This document shows, one piece after another, positions 1 to 10,977 of a stretch of 64,000 bases of DNA. Made by a program: the position numbers and the translations under genes. Numbering within the stretch: position 1 is the first letter of the stretch; each line of letters begins with the position of its first letter. The DNA lies in contig CADAIL010000008.1 of assembly GCA_902788035.1 (NCBI GenBank), forward strand, positions 1-64,000, given 5' to 3'. The DNA comes from an uncultured Lachnospiraceae bacterium. GTDB taxonomy: Bacteria; Bacillota; Clostridia; Lachnospirales; Lachnospiraceae. The notes under the pieces were generated by a model, which was not told the origin of the DNA, did no database searches, and saw only the letters and a list, made by a program, of their open reading frames with translations.

Positions 1-88
1 CTTGCAAAGAGAAACAGTGACATTTCTCGTTTCTGTAAGAGTTAATGCCACTGCTCAAAAACCGTTATTCAGAGTGGAAATAAACTTT

Positions 89-2122
89 TCACTTCAGCGC
101 GATATTCTTGATCGCCTTGTGGGCAAATGTCATCGTTCTGCCGCACGCAAGACCCGTCATGAGGTTCGGATAGGTCTGGGAGAAGAAACCGCCTGAGCAG
201 TCGCCGGTAGCATAGAGACCTTCGATCGGCTCGCCATCCTCCTTGATGACCTGCATATCTGTATTGATGCGGCAGCCGTTCAGAGTCGTCAGATGCCATG
301 CGCAAGTGCGTACACCGTAGTAAGGCGGTGTGTCGACCGGTGTCATACGGTGAGCTTCCTTGCCGTAATCCTCATCAACGCCCTTGGCACAGAGCTCGTT
401 GTAGCGGTTGACGGTGGCTACAAAGTTGTCAGCCGGGATATTCAGCTTCTCAGCCAGCTCTTCAAGAGTATCGGCCTTCTGGACATAGCCGGCCTCGATG
501 AGCTCCTCGATCTTGCCCCACACGAACGAATACGGCATGTTGGAGAGTGCGCCGTTCGGGAACGGGAACAGACGGCAGCAGCCGACTTCGTCGAACTGTT
601 CGCAGTATTTCTCATTGTTGGCGTCAAATACGTCTACATACGTATGATACGGCTGCATCTCCATGGAATGAAGCATGAATTCGTACGGGCCTGACTCGTT
701 GCAGAAGCGCTTTCCATTCAGATTGACCTTGAGGAAGGGCTGCTCGCCGAACCAGAACCACTTTCCTACTGTCTCATAACCGGCGGTCTCATCCGGCTTT
801 ACACAGCAGCGGTTGAACATCATGGAGCAGTGTGTCGGGTCGAGCGCCGCGCCTGCCCACAGCATAGCCTTGATTCCGGAACCGTCGCCGGTGGATCCGA
901 GTGTGTAGACGACCTTCATGTCGAGAGTCATCGGCTGAAGAGCCTTCATCATAGCTGTGTTCGTTGCGTAGCCGCCGGAACACACGAGAACGCCCTTGGA
1001 TGCGTTGATGCGGACAAAGTGATTATCTGTTGCATCCTGAGCGATAGCGCCTGTGACCTTGCCGTCCGCGTCCTGCTCGAGCTTGATGAGCGGCAGGCTG
1101 TAGCGGAATTCGGTATTGCCGTAGGACTCGATATGCTCCATGAAAATGCTGTTGATCGTGACTGTATCGTCGCTGGCGTACTCATCCTTCTTATGCGGGC
1201 TGTGGCCTGTCGCGTACGCTTTGTCACGGCCGGGATCATTAATATTTCCGACACCGCCTTCAAGGCTCATGTAGTACTTGCCGCTGCCCTCAAAGATACC
1301 TGTCAGCCAGTCGACCATAGGTCCGGACTCATTGATCCACACTTTGACCAGATCGCTGTCAATGTAGCCGCCGCTGTAGCGGACGAGTTCCTGCAGAGCT
1401 TCCATCTTGTCGATAGCAAGCTCCGGCATTTTCTGGATCTCTTCCTGCTGGATCTTGGAATCGATAGAACCGATATCCTCACGAATTGTTGTCGGGGTCT
1501 CTTTCTTTTCGATGACCAGAGTCTTAAGGCCTTCCTCGGCCGCAGTCAGAGCAGCGATCCAGCCACCGGTTCCAAGACCCACAATAAGGCATTCTGTATC
1601 GATCGTCTCTGTGATGCTGGCTTCGTCGATTTCCGGGGCTTCGCCGAGCCACTCGTTAGCCTTCTCTTCATGGGCTCCGAGAGTGATCTCCTGACCTGCC
1701 GCCTGAGAAATACAGTTAACAGCCGCCTTGCGGATCGCGTCCGAGGTGATCGTCGCGCCGGAAACCGCGTCGACATCAGCACTCTGTGCGCTGACAATTT
1801 TCTGTGCCATCTCGGGACCGATTACGGCGCCGATATCCGGTGTCTCACCTGCGCAGTCGATTGAAACATCCGTGATCATAGTCTCATCGAACGTCATTGT
1901 GACAGTTACAGGGCTTGCGAGACCCTGCTCTGTAGCGGTATAAGTACCGGGTTTAAACGTAAGGCCACTGGCCACTACATCGCTGCCTGCGGCAACGCTC
2001 GCCGAACCCGATCCCTTTGTTGCCGAATCGGCAAACTCGATTGCACCAAGCGCGACCATACCCGCGGCACCGGCTGCAATACCCTTAATAAAGTCTCTTC
2101 TGCTGATCTGATCTTTAGCCAT
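89..2122 (-). CDS. Tat-exported FMN-binding / FAD-dependent reductase (fumarate-reductase-like flavoprotein)
   Basis: 677 residues. The N-terminus carries a twin-arginine signal (SRRDFIKG followed by an Ala/Gly-rich hydrophobic run, about residues 8-35), so the protein is probably exported folded. Residues about 55-140 form an FMN_bind domain with the flavin-attachment motif SGAT (DAVSGATITS). From about residue 180 a FAD-binding-2 domain begins with a dinucleotide fold (GLGTGG) and ends with the typical 'GLYATGDCSGGFF' flavin region. This architecture matches extracytoplasmic fumarate, urocanate and acrylate-type reductases that accept electrons for anaerobic respiration. The substrate cannot be read from the sequence. 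The start is preceded by GGAG about 11 bases upstream. It stands alone; a 7-bp TGACGGC/GCCGTCA hairpin (2167-2184) lies in its 5' leader. Confidence 0.9.
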   Translation of the reverse strand: MAKDQISRRDFIKGIAAGAAGMVALGAIEFADSATKGSGSASVAAGSDVVASGLTFKPGTYTATEQGLASPVTVTMTFDETMITDVSIDCAGETPDIGAVIGPEMAQKIVSAQSADVDAVSGATITSDAIRKAAVNCISQAAGQEITLGAHEEKANEWLGEAPEIDEASITETIDTECLIVGLGTGGWIAALTAAEEGLKTLVIEKKETPTTIREDIGSIDSKIQQEEIQKMPELAIDKMEALQELVRYSGGYIDSDLVKVWINESGPMVDWLTGIFEGSGKYYMSLEGGVGNINDPGRDKAYATGHSPHKKDEYASDDTVTINSIFMEHIESYGNTEFRYSLPLIKLEQDADGKVTGAIAQDATDNHFVRINASKGVLVCSGGYATNTAMMKALQPMTLDMKVVYTLGSTGDGSGIKAMLWAGAALDPTHCSMMFNRCCVKPDETAGYETVGKWFWFGEQPFLKVNLNGKRFCNESGPYEFMLHSMEMQPYHTYVDVFDANNEKYCEQFDEVGCCRLFPFPNGALSNMPYSFVWGKIEELIEAGYVQKADTLEELAEKLNIPADNFVATVNRYNELCAKGVDEDYGKEAHRMTPVDTPPYYGVRTCAWHLTTLNGCRINTDMQVIKEDGEPIEGLYATGDCSGGFFSQTYPNLMTGLACGRTMTFAHKAIKNIALK

Positions 2123-2327
2123 CTTTCTAGTTGCTCCTCTCCAAAGTAGATGTCAGAAAATGCAAATGACGGCAGAAGCCGTCACTACACATACGATGTA
2201 AGACATATTAATTTTACCTTTTGCACGACCTGTGCGCAAGATAAAATCAAAAATCCGCACTCATCTTTATGCTTATCCGAAATTGTGTCTGGGCCGGTCC
2301 GCAAGCCGCGGCAAAGTTCAGACATGC

Positions 2328-2500
2328 TGTAACGAGCTGCCTTAAACCGTCGCAAACATCATCTTCATCGAAAAACGCAGGTCCTATCTGAGAGCTTAGC
2401 AATGCCTTCGCATTGCTGATCTCTCAGTGAAGGACCTGCAATGTTTTTCTCACGAAGATGAATGATTTGCTGCCGGCAGCGAAGCGAATGACAGCATGTC
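2328..2500 (+). repeat. R1 long-hairpin element, copy A
   Basis: Part of the gene-free stretch 2123-2507. Core 2358-2460 has a left arm CATCTTCATCGAAAAACGC then AGGTCC, and a right arm GGACCTGC then TTTTTCTCACGAAGATG. Between them sits an inner hairpin, AGCAATGC / GCATTGCT, itself flanked by CTGAGAG / CTCTCAG. The outer part continues to the right as TGCTGCCGGC. The same organisation occurs at 12.5, 21.1, 21.3 and 54.0 kb. It ends only a few bases from the truA stop codon, so it could also act as a 3' structure for truA. I do not recognise the family. Confidence 0.85.
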
Positions 2501-2507
2501 CGAACTG

Positions 2508-3272
2508 TCACTCACAATAAGAGCTGACTGTCTCATACTCCGGATAGCGGATCTCGCAGAGGACAAGTCCCTTGGCGATCGCGGTGGGCCCCGCCTTGCT
2601 CCGGTTCCTGGCCTCAAGGACCTCCCTCATATGCTCCGGCGGATACTTGCCTCCTCCTATTTCGAGAAGCGTCCCGGCGATAATTCTCACCATGTTATAT
2701 AAAAAACCGTTTCCGGTGATTCTGAACGTGACCCGGTCACCGGTCCTTATCACACTGGCCTCATAAATAGTTCTCACAGTCGTCTTCGACGAAAAACCGG
2801 AGGCCGCAAACGAAGCAAAATCATGTTCGCCCACAAGCATCCCTGCGGCGGTGTTCATCCTGTCCGCGTCGAGCGGGTAATAATAATGCATCTCAGTATT
2901 GCGGGCAAGCGGATCCGGAAATTTCCGGTTGATCACATGGTACTCGTAGGTCTTGACGGTATCCTGGAATCTCGGGTGAAAGGATTCCGGCACCTTACAT
3001 GAATCCATGATCCGGATATCCTCCGGAAGTCTCGCGTTCAGTGCAAATGCGATCTTCGTCGGATCGATCCTCGACTCCACGTCAAAGCACACGACATTCC
3101 CGAGGGCGTGGACCCCCGCATCCGTGCGGCTGGCGCCCATTGTGCGGATGCGCTCCCCGAAGAGATGCTCGATCGCATCCTCGAGGACATCCTGCACAGC
3201 CGCGCCGTTCACCTGACTCTGATATCCGTGATAATTCGTCCCGTCATAGGCGACAGTAAGTTTTACGCGCAT
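2508..3272 (-). CDS. truA: tRNA pseudouridine(38-40) synthase TruA
   Basis: 254 residues. Converts uridines 38-40 of the tRNA anticodon stem-loop to pseudouridine. The N-terminus MRVKLTVAYDGTNYHGYQ and the catalytic segment GASRTDAGVHA (the Asp of the RTDAGVHA motif) are diagnostic; RMNTAAGMLVGEHDFASF and the NGFLYNMVR segment follow in the expected order. I start at 3272 (ATG, with AAGGA upstream) because the 44 residues encoded upstream look non-homologous. It follows the ECF module on the same strand, a common arrangement in Bacillota. Confidence 0.96.
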   Translation of the reverse strand: MRVKLTVAYDGTNYHGYQSQVNGAAVQDVLEDAIEHLFGERIRTMGASRTDAGVHALGNVVCFDVESRIDPTKIAFALNARLPEDIRIMDSCKVPESFHPRFQDTVKTYEYHVINRKFPDPLARNTEMHYYYPLDADRMNTAAGMLVGEHDFASFAASGFSSKTTVRTIYEASVIRTGDRVTFRITGNGFLYNMVRIIAGTLLEIGGGKYPPEHMREVLEARNRSKAGPTAIAKGLVLCEIRYPEYETVSSYCE

Positions 3273-3299
3273 AGTTATCGGTTCCTTTATCCAAGTGGA

Positions 3300-3330
3300 A
3301 GAAGACCGCCTCCCGAAGGCGGCGGCTCTT
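3300..3330 (-). terminator. Hairpin between ecfT and truA
   Basis: A GC-rich stem (CCGCCT / AGGCGG with a TCGG loop on the minus strand) lies in the 82-bp gap after the ecfT stop. The following tract is TCTTCTTCC rather than a run of T, so termination would be weak or partial and truA may be read through. Confidence 0.45.
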
Positions 3331-3354
3331 GTCAGACATTCTGCAAAAATCTTC

Positions 3355-4164
3355 TCAGATCCATCCCCCGCCGAATATGCAGAAGCAGACAGCTGCCGCG
3401 GCAAATGCCAGCATCAGGATATAAGCAACAAAGTCGCGCTTTTCATATCGAAGCGGTTTCATCTGGGTCCGTCCCTCTCCGCCGTGATAGCAGCGGGCTT
3501 CCATAGCCATGGCAAGATCATTTGCACGCTGAAAAGCAGAAACGAACAGCGGGACCAGAAGCGGTATCATATTGGTCACGCGCTTTATGAGATTGCCGGA
3601 TTCAAAGTCCGCCCCTCTCGCGATCTGAGCCTTCATGATTTTATCCGTTTCCTCCATCAGAATCGGAATAAAGCGCAGCGCGATCGACATCATCATGGAT
3701 ATCTCGTGAACAGGAACCTTGATAACTTTGAGTGGGCTGAACAAGTTCTCCATTGCGTCAGTGAGCTGGTTCGGCGTCGTCGTCAGCGTCATGATCGAAG
3801 ATCCGATGATAAGATAGGACAGACGGACTGCCATTCGGAAGGCCTGAAAAACGCCTTCCTTCGTGATGGTCAGCCGCCAGAACGTGAAGATAACTTCGCC
3901 CGGCGTGAACAGCATGTTAAAAAAGACTGTGATGATCAGAATAAAAATGATGGCCTTCATTCCCTTCAGCATCATGCCGAACGGAACTTTCGAGAGTTTT
4001 ACAAGGGTCACGAGAACAACCGTGACGAACGCGTAGCCGGCCAGGCCTTTGATCAGAAACAGAGAAACAATGAAGACCAGCGTACCGAGAAATTTGACCC
4101 GGGGATCCAGCTTATGGAGGATCGAATCCGCCGGATAATACTGTCCGATCGTGATATTTCTCAT
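3355..4164 (-). CDS. ecfT: ECF transporter transmembrane protein EcfT
   Basis: 269 residues. The membrane scaffold of a group II energy-coupling-factor transporter, linking two ATPases to exchangeable vitamin- or metal-binding S components. It starts with the family signature GQYYPADSILHKLDPRVKF, has about five hydrophobic segments, and carries the two Ala-Arg coupling motifs on its cytoplasmic helices (IARGADF and EARCYHG; the second has Cys in place of the usual Gly). The ATG overlaps the end of the upstream ATPase gene by four bases, so translation is coupled. No S-component gene is in this window, consistent with a shared module. Confidence 0.93.
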   Translation of the reverse strand: MRNITIGQYYPADSILHKLDPRVKFLGTLVFIVSLFLIKGLAGYAFVTVVLVTLVKLSKVPFGMMLKGMKAIIFILIITVFFNMLFTPGEVIFTFWRLTITKEGVFQAFRMAVRLSYLIIGSSIMTLTTTPNQLTDAMENLFSPLKVIKVPVHEISMMMSIALRFIPILMEETDKIMKAQIARGADFESGNLIKRVTNMIPLLVPLFVSAFQRANDLAMAMEARCYHGGEGRTQMKPLRYEKRDFVAYILMLAFAAAAVCFCIFGGGWI

Positions 4165-5024
4165 CTGCAGACCCCCTTTCCGGCCAGAGCTTCCAGGATG
4201 CTCTTCTTTGCCTCATCGACAGTTGTCGCATGTACATCCACAGCAATCCCTTTGGCCGCAAGATCATGCATGATATATGTAATCTGAGGGGCTGCGAGAC
4301 CGATTTTTTCAAGTTCTTCGTAGTGAGTAAAAACTTCCCTTGGCGTACCGTCATATGGGATCTTACCGTCGTTCACAACGATCAGGCGGTCTGCATATCT
4401 GGCTACGTCCTCCATACTGTGGGAGACGAGGATAATGGTTATTCCTCGCTTTTCGTGTAAATAACTGATCTGATCCAGTATCTCGTCCCTTCCCTTCGGG
4501 TCAAGTCCGGCTGTCGGCTCATCAAGAATAAGAACTTTGGGGTTCATAGCCAGGACACCTGCGATGGCTACTCTCCTCTTCTGTCCGCCGGACAGTTCAA
4601 ACGGAGAGTGTCCGTAAAACTTCTCAGGAAAACCTACCTGTGCAAGGGCTTCCCTTGCTCTCGCTTCGGCCTCCTCTTTAGAAAGGCCCTGGTTCTTTGG
4701 CCCGAAAGCGGCGTCTGAGAGAACATCCGCCTCGAAAAGCTGATGCTCCGGGTACTGAAAAACAAGACCGACCTTGGAGCGCAGTGCCCTCCTGTCATAC
4801 TTTTCACCCCAGATATCTTCCCCCTCGAACAGGACTTTTCCCTCTGTAGGCTGCATGAGGGCGTTAAAGTGCTGGATCAGGGTTGATTTGCCGCTTCCTG
4901 TATGTCCGATGACGCCTATGAACTGGCCTTCCTCAATCGCCAGATTGATATCTGAAAGAGCATTTACCTCGAAGACCGTGCCCTTTCCGTATGTATAAGA
5001 AACGTTTTTAAGCTCTAACTGCAT
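4161..5024 (-). CDS. ecfA2: ECF transporter ATPase (EcfA2)
   Basis: 287 residues. ABC ATPase that powers the ECF module. Walker A is GHTGSGKST, the Q-loop is [10 protein letters not shown], the signature is [13 protein letters not shown], Walker B is [13 protein letters not shown], and the switch His is in [10 protein letters not shown] use the ATG at 5024 ([16 protein letters not shown]), a normal start for this subfamily; it lies inside the last codons of the neighbouring ATPase (17-base overlap). Assignment to A2 rather than A1 is by order and by the FQYPEHQLF motif. Confidence 0.93.
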   Translation of the reverse strand: MQLELKNVSYTYGKGTVFEVNALSDINLAIEEGQFIGVIGHTGSGKSTLIQHFNALMQPTEGKVLFEGEDIWGEKYDRRALRSKVGLVFQYPEHQLFEADVLSDAAFGPKNQGLSKEEAEARAREALAQVGFPEKFYGHSPFELSGGQKRRVAIAGVLAMNPKVLILDEPTAGLDPKGRDEILDQISYLHEKRGITIILVSHSMEDVARYADRLIVVNDGKIPYDGTPREVFTHYEELEKIGLAAPQITYIMHDLAAKGIAVDVHATTVDEAKKSILEALAGKGVCR

Positions 5025-5871
5025 ATTTTTCTGCCAGTGCCTCCACAAGTTCATCTCTCGTCAGAATGCCTGCCGGAATATCAATTCCGCTCTTTTTGAG
5101 TTCGTAGGCCAGCTCTGTGACCTGCGGCACATCCAGCCTGTATTTCTTGAGCTTTTCGACCTCGGAGAAAATCTCACGCGGTGTTCCCTGCATCACGATA
5201 TGTCCGGAATCCATGACGAAAACATGGTCAGCGTCAATGACTTCCTCCATATAATGCGTAATAAGGATGACCGTAATTCCCAGCTTCTCATTAAGCTCGT
5301 GGACAGTCCGAAGTACACTCTTTCGTCCGGTCGGATCCAGCATGGCTGTCGGCTCATCCATGATGATACATTCCGGCTGCATGGCTATGACACCCGCAAT
5401 CGCCACTCTCTGCTTCTGACCGCCCGACAGCCTGTTGGGAGACTTCTTGCGATGCTTCAGCATTCCGACCTTGGTCAGACTGTCATCCACTCTCGCCCAG
5501 ATTTCATCTGTAGGAACTCCGATGTTCTCCGGACCGAACCCGACATCCTCCTCGACCACCGTTCCGATGATCTGGTTGTCCGGATTTTGGAAAACCATAC
5601 CCGCCTTCTGGCGGATTTTCCATATCTCTTCCTCCCCGGAGGTATCAATCTCGTCGACCCACATCGTCCCCTCCGTGGGCACGAGCAGCGCGTTCATGTG
5701 CTTGGCCAGAGTAGATTTGCCGGAACCGTTGTGTCCGAGGATCGCAATGAAATCACCTTTCTTAATATCAAGGGTCACATCATCGATTGCCCGGACTCTT
5801 TCGACCTTGCTGTCATCCTCTCCGTATTTCATATAGTCAAAGCACAGCTTTACAGCTTTAATGATTCCCAT
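5008..5871 (-). CDS. ecfA1: ECF transporter ATPase (EcfA1)
   Basis: 287 residues. The second ATPase of the ECF pair, first gene of the ecfA1-ecfA2-ecfT run. Walker [11 protein letters not shown]-loop [23 protein letters not shown] (characteristic of A1), signature [13 protein letters not shown], Walker [13 protein letters not shown], His-loop [14 protein letters not shown] site sits just before the ATG. Its start is 17 bases after engB in genomic order, so engB and the ECF genes may share a transcript. Confidence 0.94.
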   Translation of the reverse strand: MGIIKAVKLCFDYMKYGEDDSKVERVRAIDDVTLDIKKGDFIAILGHNGSGKSTLAKHMNALLVPTEGTMWVDEIDTSGEEEIWKIRQKAGMVFQNPDNQIIGTVVEEDVGFGPENIGVPTDEIWARVDDSLTKVGMLKHRKKSPNRLSGGQKQRVAIAGVIAMQPECIIMDEPTAMLDPTGRKSVLRTVHELNEKLGITVILITHYMEEVIDADHVFVMDSGHIVMQGTPREIFSEVEKLKKYRLDVPQVTELAYELKKSGIDIPAGILTRDELVEALAEKYAVRA

Positions 5872-5888
5872 TCGCGTCTCCTAATTTT

Positions 5889-6518
5889 TTAGATAAGGTT
5901 CCTGATTATGGTCCAGATTTCCTCCCGGCCTTCCTTGGTTTCAGCCGAAAAGGCGATGACCGGAGTGCCGGGCGCTGTCCCGAGCTCCTGGCGGATCGTC
6001 CTTAGAGCTTTCTCTACCTGAGATTTCTTTAGTTTATCTTTTTTTGTCGCGATAATGACCGGCTCCATGGCATTTTCAACGATCCATCTGTGCATGAGCT
6101 TGTCATTTGCTGACGGAGCATGGCGTATATCTACCAGAAGAAATACCGCGCGCAGCATTTTTGATTGTCTGAGATACCGCTCGATCATTTTTCCCCATTT
6201 AGCTTTCACTTCGACACTGGCATTGGCATAGCCGTAGCCCGGGAGATCGACCAGATAGCAATCCGGCGCGAACGGATCCTCAAGCTGCGTGTCCTCAGCC
6301 GGCGTCCCCTCATTCACGCGGTAGTAATTGATTGTCTGCGTTTTGCCCGGCTGGCTCGAAGTCCTCGCAAGGGATTTCCGCTGAATGAGCGTGTTGATGA
6401 GGGAGCTCTTTCCGACATTGGATTTTCCTGCAAATGCCACCTCGATCCGATCCTTCTCCGGCACCGCGCTCGTCACACCGATGACCGTCTCGAGATTCAC
6501 ATTTCTGATTTTTGACAT
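5889..6518 (-). CDS. engB: Ribosome-biogenesis GTPase YsxC/EngB
   Basis: 209 residues. Essential GTPase acting in late assembly of the large ribosomal subunit. G1 is AGKSNVGKSSLIN, the G2 region contains TSSQPGKTQTINYY, G3 is DLPGYGYA, G4 is TKKDK and G5 lies near AFSAETKEG. Length is normal for the family. GAGG lies before the ATG. Its position directly after lon is the classic clpX-lon-ysxC order of Bacillota. Confidence 0.96.
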   Translation of the reverse strand: MSKIRNVNLETVIGVTSAVPEKDRIEVAFAGKSNVGKSSLINTLIQRKSLARTSSQPGKTQTINYYRVNEGTPAEDTQLEDPFAPDCYLVDLPGYGYANASVEVKAKWGKMIERYLRQSKMLRAVFLLVDIRHAPSANDKLMHRWIVENAMEPVIIATKKDKLKKSQVEKALRTIRQELGTAPGTPVIAFSAETKEGREEIWTIIRNLI

Positions 6519-6592
6519 TTATTAACCTCACGGATCAGCGGGCAATGCCCGCTGATGAATTCGATTTCACATGTCTTTGCCCGGATACCGGA

Positions 6593-8896
6593 TCAGGAAA
6601 CAAGGGCTGTACCGAGTACATCCTCCATCGTGGATGCGTAGACGATTTCAAGACCGTCGGTAATCTCAGTCTCCACTTCCTTCATATCATTCCGGTTCTT
6701 CTCCGGCACAAGGACAGTCTTAATTCCGGCCTTCTTGGCGGCCAACAGCTTCTCCTTGAGCCCTCCGATCGGAAGCACACGACCCCGGAGGGTGATCTCA
6801 CCGGTCATCGCCACATCCGCGCGGACTTTGCGCCCTGTGATTGCGGACAGAATGGCTGTTGCCATAGTCACGCCTGCAGATGGCCCATCCTTCGGGACGG
6901 CACCTTCCGGAATATGGATATGAATATCATTGTTGCGGAAGAAGTCTTCCTGAATTCCGTAAGCATCCGCTACTGAGCGAATATAGCTTATACCGGCCTG
7001 AGCTGATTCTTTCATGACGTCACCGATCTGACCGGTGAGCTTGAACTCGCCCTTGCCGGGCATAATATTCACCTCGACCTGGAGCGTTACGCCGCCGACA
7101 GAAGTCCATGCAAGACCTCTGACGATACCGACCTCGTCCTCATCATTGACCGGATTGATACTGTATCGCTCGTACCCCAGGAAGTCCTCAAGATTTTCAG
7201 AAGTTACGGTAATCTTCTTTTGGCCTTCTTCAAGAATCTTCCGGGCAGATTTTCTGCAGATTTCAGCGATCTCCCGTTCAAGAGAGCGCACGCCGGCCTC
7301 GCGCGTATACTTCGCTATAATATCGGCGATTGCTTCGTCCGTGATGACCAGCTGGCGCTTTTTCAATCCGTTCTTCTCAACCTGCTTCGGAATCAGATGA
7401 TCCTTAGCTATGTGAAGCTTCTCATTCTCGGTATAGGAAGTAATCTCAATGACTTCCATCCTGTCAAGAAGCGGCTTCGGAATCGTCTGCAGATCATTGG
7501 CAGTCGCGATAAACAGAACATCCGAAAGGTCCACCGGGATCTCAATGTAGTGATCTTCAAAGTGACTGTTCTGTTCCGAATCCAGGACCTCAAGCAGAGC
7601 AGATGCAGTATCTCCCTTATAGTCGCTGCTGACCTTGTCGATCTCATCCAGCATCATAAGAGGATTTCGCACACCGGCTTTCTTCAGGCCATTTACAATC
7701 CTGCCCGGCATTGCTCCGACATAGGTGCGTCTGTGTCCGCGGATCTCAGCCTCATCTCGCACGCCGCCGAGGGACAGCCTTATATACTTCTTATTCAGAG
7801 CTTCGGCAATAGAGTGTCCGATCGACGTCTTGCCGGTCCCTGGAGGTCCCACAAGGCAGAGGATTGGTCCCGCTCCGTTGCCTGTCAGCTGTCTCACAGC
7901 AAGGAACTCGAGAACTCTATCCTTGACCTTGGTCAGACCGTAATGATCGCGGTCGAGGATCTGCTTCGCGCGGATCAGGTCATGCCTGTCGCGGCTGGCC
8001 TTATCCCAGGGAAGAGCGAGAAGCGTCTCAATGTAGCCTCGGAGAACAGCGCTCTCCGGAGACTGGCCCGGAAGATTCTGGAAGCGTTTGATTTCCTCAT
8101 ACAGCTTATCCTTGACTTCCTTCGGCGCCTTGAGTTTCTTAGTGGCCTCCCTGAAGTTGTCGATATCGCTCAGCGTTGTATCCTCGCCGAGCTCCTCACG
8201 GATCACTTTGAGCTGCTCTCGCAGCAAATATTCCTTCTGGTTCTGGTCGACACGCTCTCTGATTTTTTCCTGCAGTTCCTTGCGGATCGCCATGACTTCG
8301 GTCTCATTGGTGAGAAGAATGCCGAGAGCTTCATACTGCTCCTCCACCGATATGGCTTCGAGGATGATCTGTCTCCTCTCATAGGGCAGCGGCATGTTGA
8401 TAGCGATCTGGCTGAGCACGTACTCAAGATCATCCGACTCCATGATCTGCACTGCGACATCCCGGCTTATATTGTGATCCTGGGTAAAGTATGAAGTAAA
8501 AAGATCTTTTATACTGCGAAGCATGGCCTCCTTCATGGAAGCCGGAAATATGTCCATTGATTCATTCCCGGTGGGCGTGACTCCCGCGAGAATATAATCT
8601 TCGGTCTTTTCAAATGATCCGACGACCGCTCTCTCCATCCCCTCAACGAGAACGCGGACCATATTTCTCGGCAGGCGGTTGACCTGCTTGACAAATGCGA
8701 TCACGCCGACATCCCAGACATCATTGATGTCGGGATCTTCCGTATTCGGGTCGTGCTGCGTGACCAGAAATACCCTCTGGTCCTCCCTCATCGCCCTCTC
8801 AAGGGATGCTCTCGACCTGTCACGGCTCACATCAAAATGAACAATCATTCCCGGCAGGATGCTTGTTCCCCGGAGGGGCACAGCCGGAAGATACAT
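6593..8896 (-). CDS. lon: ATP-dependent protease Lon (first copy)
   Basis: 767 residues. Cytosolic AAA+ serine protease that removes misfolded and regulatory proteins. Order: N-terminal substrate-binding domain ([17 protein letters not shown]), coiled-coil middle, Walker [10 protein letters not shown], Walker B MMLDEIDK, and a C-terminal protease domain with the catalytic Ser in KDGPSAGVT and Lys in [14 protein letters not shown] choose ATG 8896 (GGAGC eight bases upstream) over an upstream in-frame GTG at 8932 that lacks a well-placed site. It follows clpX. Unlike the second Lon at 47.5 kb, no CIRCE or CtsR-like box is visible upstream. Confidence 0.95.
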   Translation of the reverse strand: MYLPAVPLRGTSILPGMIVHFDVSRDRSRASLERAMREDQRVFLVTQHDPNTEDPDINDVWDVGVIAFVKQVNRLPRNMVRVLVEGMERAVVGSFEKTEDYILAGVTPTGNESMDIFPASMKEAMLRSIKDLFTSYFTQDHNISRDVAVQIMESDDLEYVLSQIAINMPLPYERRQIILEAISVEEQYEALGILLTNETEVMAIRKELQEKIRERVDQNQKEYLLREQLKVIREELGEDTTLSDIDNFREATKKLKAPKEVKDKLYEEIKRFQNLPGQSPESAVLRGYIETLLALPWDKASRDRHDLIRAKQILDRDHYGLTKVKDRVLEFLAVRQLTGNGAGPILCLVGPPGTGKTSIGHSIAEALNKKYIRLSLGGVRDEAEIRGHRRTYVGAMPGRIVNGLKKAGVRNPLMMLDEIDKVSSDYKGDTASALLEVLDSEQNSHFEDHYIEIPVDLSDVLFIATANDLQTIPKPLLDRMEVIEITSYTENEKLHIAKDHLIPKQVEKNGLKKRQLVITDEAIADIIAKYTREAGVRSLEREIAEICRKSARKILEEGQKKITVTSENLEDFLGYERYSINPVNDEDEVGIVRGLAWTSVGGVTLQVEVNIMPGKGEFKLTGQIGDVMKESAQAGISYIRSVADAYGIQEDFFRNNDIHIHIPEGAVPKDGPSAGVTMATAILSAITGRKVRADVAMTGEITLRGRVLPIGGLKEKLLAAKKAGIKTVLVPEKNRNDMKEVETEITDGLEIVYASTMEDVLGTALVS

Positions 8897-9006
8897 GATA
8901 TCTGCTCCAATATTTTTCAAATGGTAATCCACCTTTTTATTTATTCTCTCGTATCACTAAGCCATCAAAGCCCCTTGCGGGCTTCCCGATCAGACACCGG
9001 TATATA

Positions 9007-10287
9007 CTATTCAGCAGCCTTCATTTCCGCAGAAGCCTCACCTGCATCCTCACGGTGCACGTAAGTCATCGGGGCTTTCCCGTCGACGGATTCTTTCGTG
9101 ATAATGCATTCAACGATCGAGCTGTCAGACGGCACATGGTACATGGCATCTGTGACAGTTTTTTCCATAATTGCGCGCAGACCTCTCGCACCGGTCTTTC
9201 TGACGACAGCGAGGTGCGCAATCTCATTCAGCGCTTCATCCTCGACTGTAAGCTTAACTCCGTCCATCTCGAAGAGAGCGGTGTACTGCTTGAGAAGAGC
9301 ATTCTTCGGCTCCTTAAGGATCCGGATAAGGGCTTCCTCATCCAGGTTATCAAGCGATGTGACGACCGGAATACGGCCGATGAGCTCCGGAATTAGACCG
9401 AACTTGACAAAATCCTCCGGCATGACTTCCTTCAGGATTTCGCCGACATTCTTGTCTTTCGCTGCCTGTTTGATCTCAGCTCCGAAACCGATCGATTTCT
9501 TCTCCATGCGCTTCTGGATCTGCTTCTCAATTCCGACAAAAGCGCCTCCGCAGATGAAAAGGATATTCGATGTATCCATCTGGATCATCTCCTGATGCGG
9601 ATGCTTGCGTCCGCCCTGCGGCGGCACAGAAGCAATTGTTCCCTCGACGATCTTAAGGAGAGCCTGCTGAACACCTTCACCGGACACGTCGCGGGTGATG
9701 GATGCATTCTCAGATTTTCTGCCGATCTTATCGATCTCATCAATGTAAATGATGCCCTTCTCCGCGCGCTTAATATCAAAATCAGCCGCCTGGATCAGAC
9801 GGAGAAGAATGTTCTCGACGTCCTCACCGACATAGCCCGCCTCAGTCAATGTCGTAGCGTCGGCGATGGCAAAGGGCACATTCAGAATCTGGGCAAGCGT
9901 CTGCGCAAGCAGGGTCTTGCCGCATCCTGTCGGACCCAGCAACATTATGTTGGACTTGGCAAGTTCAACATCGAGGTTCTTCGGTGCCTGCAGTCTCTTA
10001 TAATGATTGTAGACCGCGACAGAAAGAACCTTTTTCGCATCGTCCTGTCCAATCACATACTCATCCAGAAAGGCTTTGATTTCTTCCGGCTTCTTAAGGT
10101 TAATTCCTGTATTATCCGCCGGCTCGTCAAGAAGGAGGTCATTCTCCTCAGCAATGATCTCCGAACAGATCTCAATGCACTCATCACAGATATAAATACC
10201 TGCCGGTCCGGAAATCAGCTTTCTGACCTGATTCTCAGTTTTGCCGCAGAAACTGCAGCGAACTTTGCTTGTCATTTTTCCTGCCAT
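9007..10287 (-). CDS. clpX: ClpXP protease ATP-binding subunit ClpX
   Basis: 426 residues. AAA+ unfoldase that feeds substrates to ClpP. The N-terminal C4 zinc finger is visible ([10 protein letters not shown]...[11 protein letters not shown]), followed by Walker A GPTGCGKT, Walker [10 protein letters not shown], the pore loop GYVGEDVE and the RLIGRIPV sensor region containing the IGF-equivalent ClpP-contact area (KSIGFGAE). The ATG at 10287 has GGAG upstream; 12 residues encoded further upstream are not part of the family. It follows clpP, with a terminator hairpin in between. Confidence 0.96.
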   Translation of the reverse strand: MAGKMTSKVRCSFCGKTENQVRKLISGPAGIYICDECIEICSEIIAEENDLLLDEPADNTGINLKKPEEIKAFLDEYVIGQDDAKKVLSVAVYNHYKRLQAPKNLDVELAKSNIMLLGPTGCGKTLLAQTLAQILNVPFAIADATTLTEAGYVGEDVENILLRLIQAADFDIKRAEKGIIYIDEIDKIGRKSENASITRDVSGEGVQQALLKIVEGTIASVPPQGGRKHPHQEMIQMDTSNILFICGGAFVGIEKQIQKRMEKKSIGFGAEIKQAAKDKNVGEILKEVMPEDFVKFGLIPELIGRIPVVTSLDNLDEEALIRILKEPKNALLKQYTALFEMDGVKLTVEDEALNEIAHLAVVRKTGARGLRAIMEKTVTDAMYHVPSDSSIVECIITKESVDGKAPMTYVHREDAGEASAEMKAAE

Positions 10288-10302
10288 TTGATCTCCTTTT
10301 TC

Positions 10303-10337
10303 AAAAAAGACTCCTGCACGCATAGCTGACAGGAGTC
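10303..10337 (-). terminator. Intrinsic terminator between clpP and clpX
   Basis: On the minus strand an 8-bp perfect stem GACTCCTG / CAGGAGTC (10309-10316 with 10330-10337) is followed directly by TTTTTT. It would end or attenuate the tig-clpP transcript before clpX, allowing ClpP to be made in excess over ClpX. Confidence 0.8.
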
Positions 10338-10350
10338 TTAGTGTTACTCA

Positions 10351-10938
10351 TTATCGATTTCTGACAACGCTGTCAATCAGTCCGTAAGCTACTGCCTCAT
10401 CAGCTGACATCCAGTTATCGCGGTCAGTATCTCTCTCGATCACTTCGATCGGCTGATTCGTGTTGGCTGCAAGCTCTTCGTTCAGTCGTCTCTTGATCTT
10501 CAGGATATGGTCCGCTTCAATTCTGATATCGGAAGCCTGGCCTCTCGTGCCGCCCGACGGCTGATGGATCATGATCTCCGCGTTCGGCAGTGCCTGTCTC
10601 TTTCCCTTAGCGCCGCCCGCGAGAAGGAATGCACCCATGCTCGCTGCCATGCCGATGCAGATGGTGGCCACATCACATTTGATATACTGCATTGTGTCAT
10701 AAATCGCCCAGCCTGCTGTCACGGAGCCGCCGGGGCTGTTAATGTAAAGGCTGATGTCCTTGGACGGATCCTCCGCTTCAAGGAACAGAAGCTGCGCGAC
10801 TACAATAGAAGCTGTCGCGTCATTCACCTCATCCCCGAGGAAAATAATTCTCTCCTTCAGAAGGCGGGAGTAGATATCGTAGCTTCTTTCTCCCTGCGGT
10901 GTCTGTTCAATGACATATGGTACAAGAACATTATTCAT
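10351..10938 (-). CDS. clpP: ATP-dependent Clp protease proteolytic subunit ClpP
   Basis: 195 residues, the standard length. Serine peptidase barrel that partners ClpX. Catalytic Ser in [11 protein letters not shown], His in MIHQPSGG, and the Asp in the [14 protein letters not shown] region. GGAGG precedes the ATG. It lies 39 bases after tig on the same strand. Confidence 0.97.
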   Translation of the reverse strand: MNNVLVPYVIEQTPQGERSYDIYSRLLKERIIFLGDEVNDATASIVVAQLLFLEAEDPSKDISLYINSPGGSVTAGWAIYDTMQYIKCDVATICIGMAASMGAFLLAGGAKGKRQALPNAEIMIHQPSGGTRGQASDIRIEADHILKIKRRLNEELAANTNQPIEVIERDTDRDNWMSADEAVAYGLIDSVVRNR

Positions 10939-10977
10939 ACTGTTACCTCCAAACTTATGTCCGGCAAGTGTCAGAAA

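Noticed and set aside
830-1864. Long plus-strand ORF (344 codons) inside the flavoprotein gene
   Set aside because: It is antisense to a well-supported gene, has no recognisable domain and no ribosome binding site; a shadow of codon bias. The same applies to long antisense ORFs at 7220-8494 and 3295-4287.
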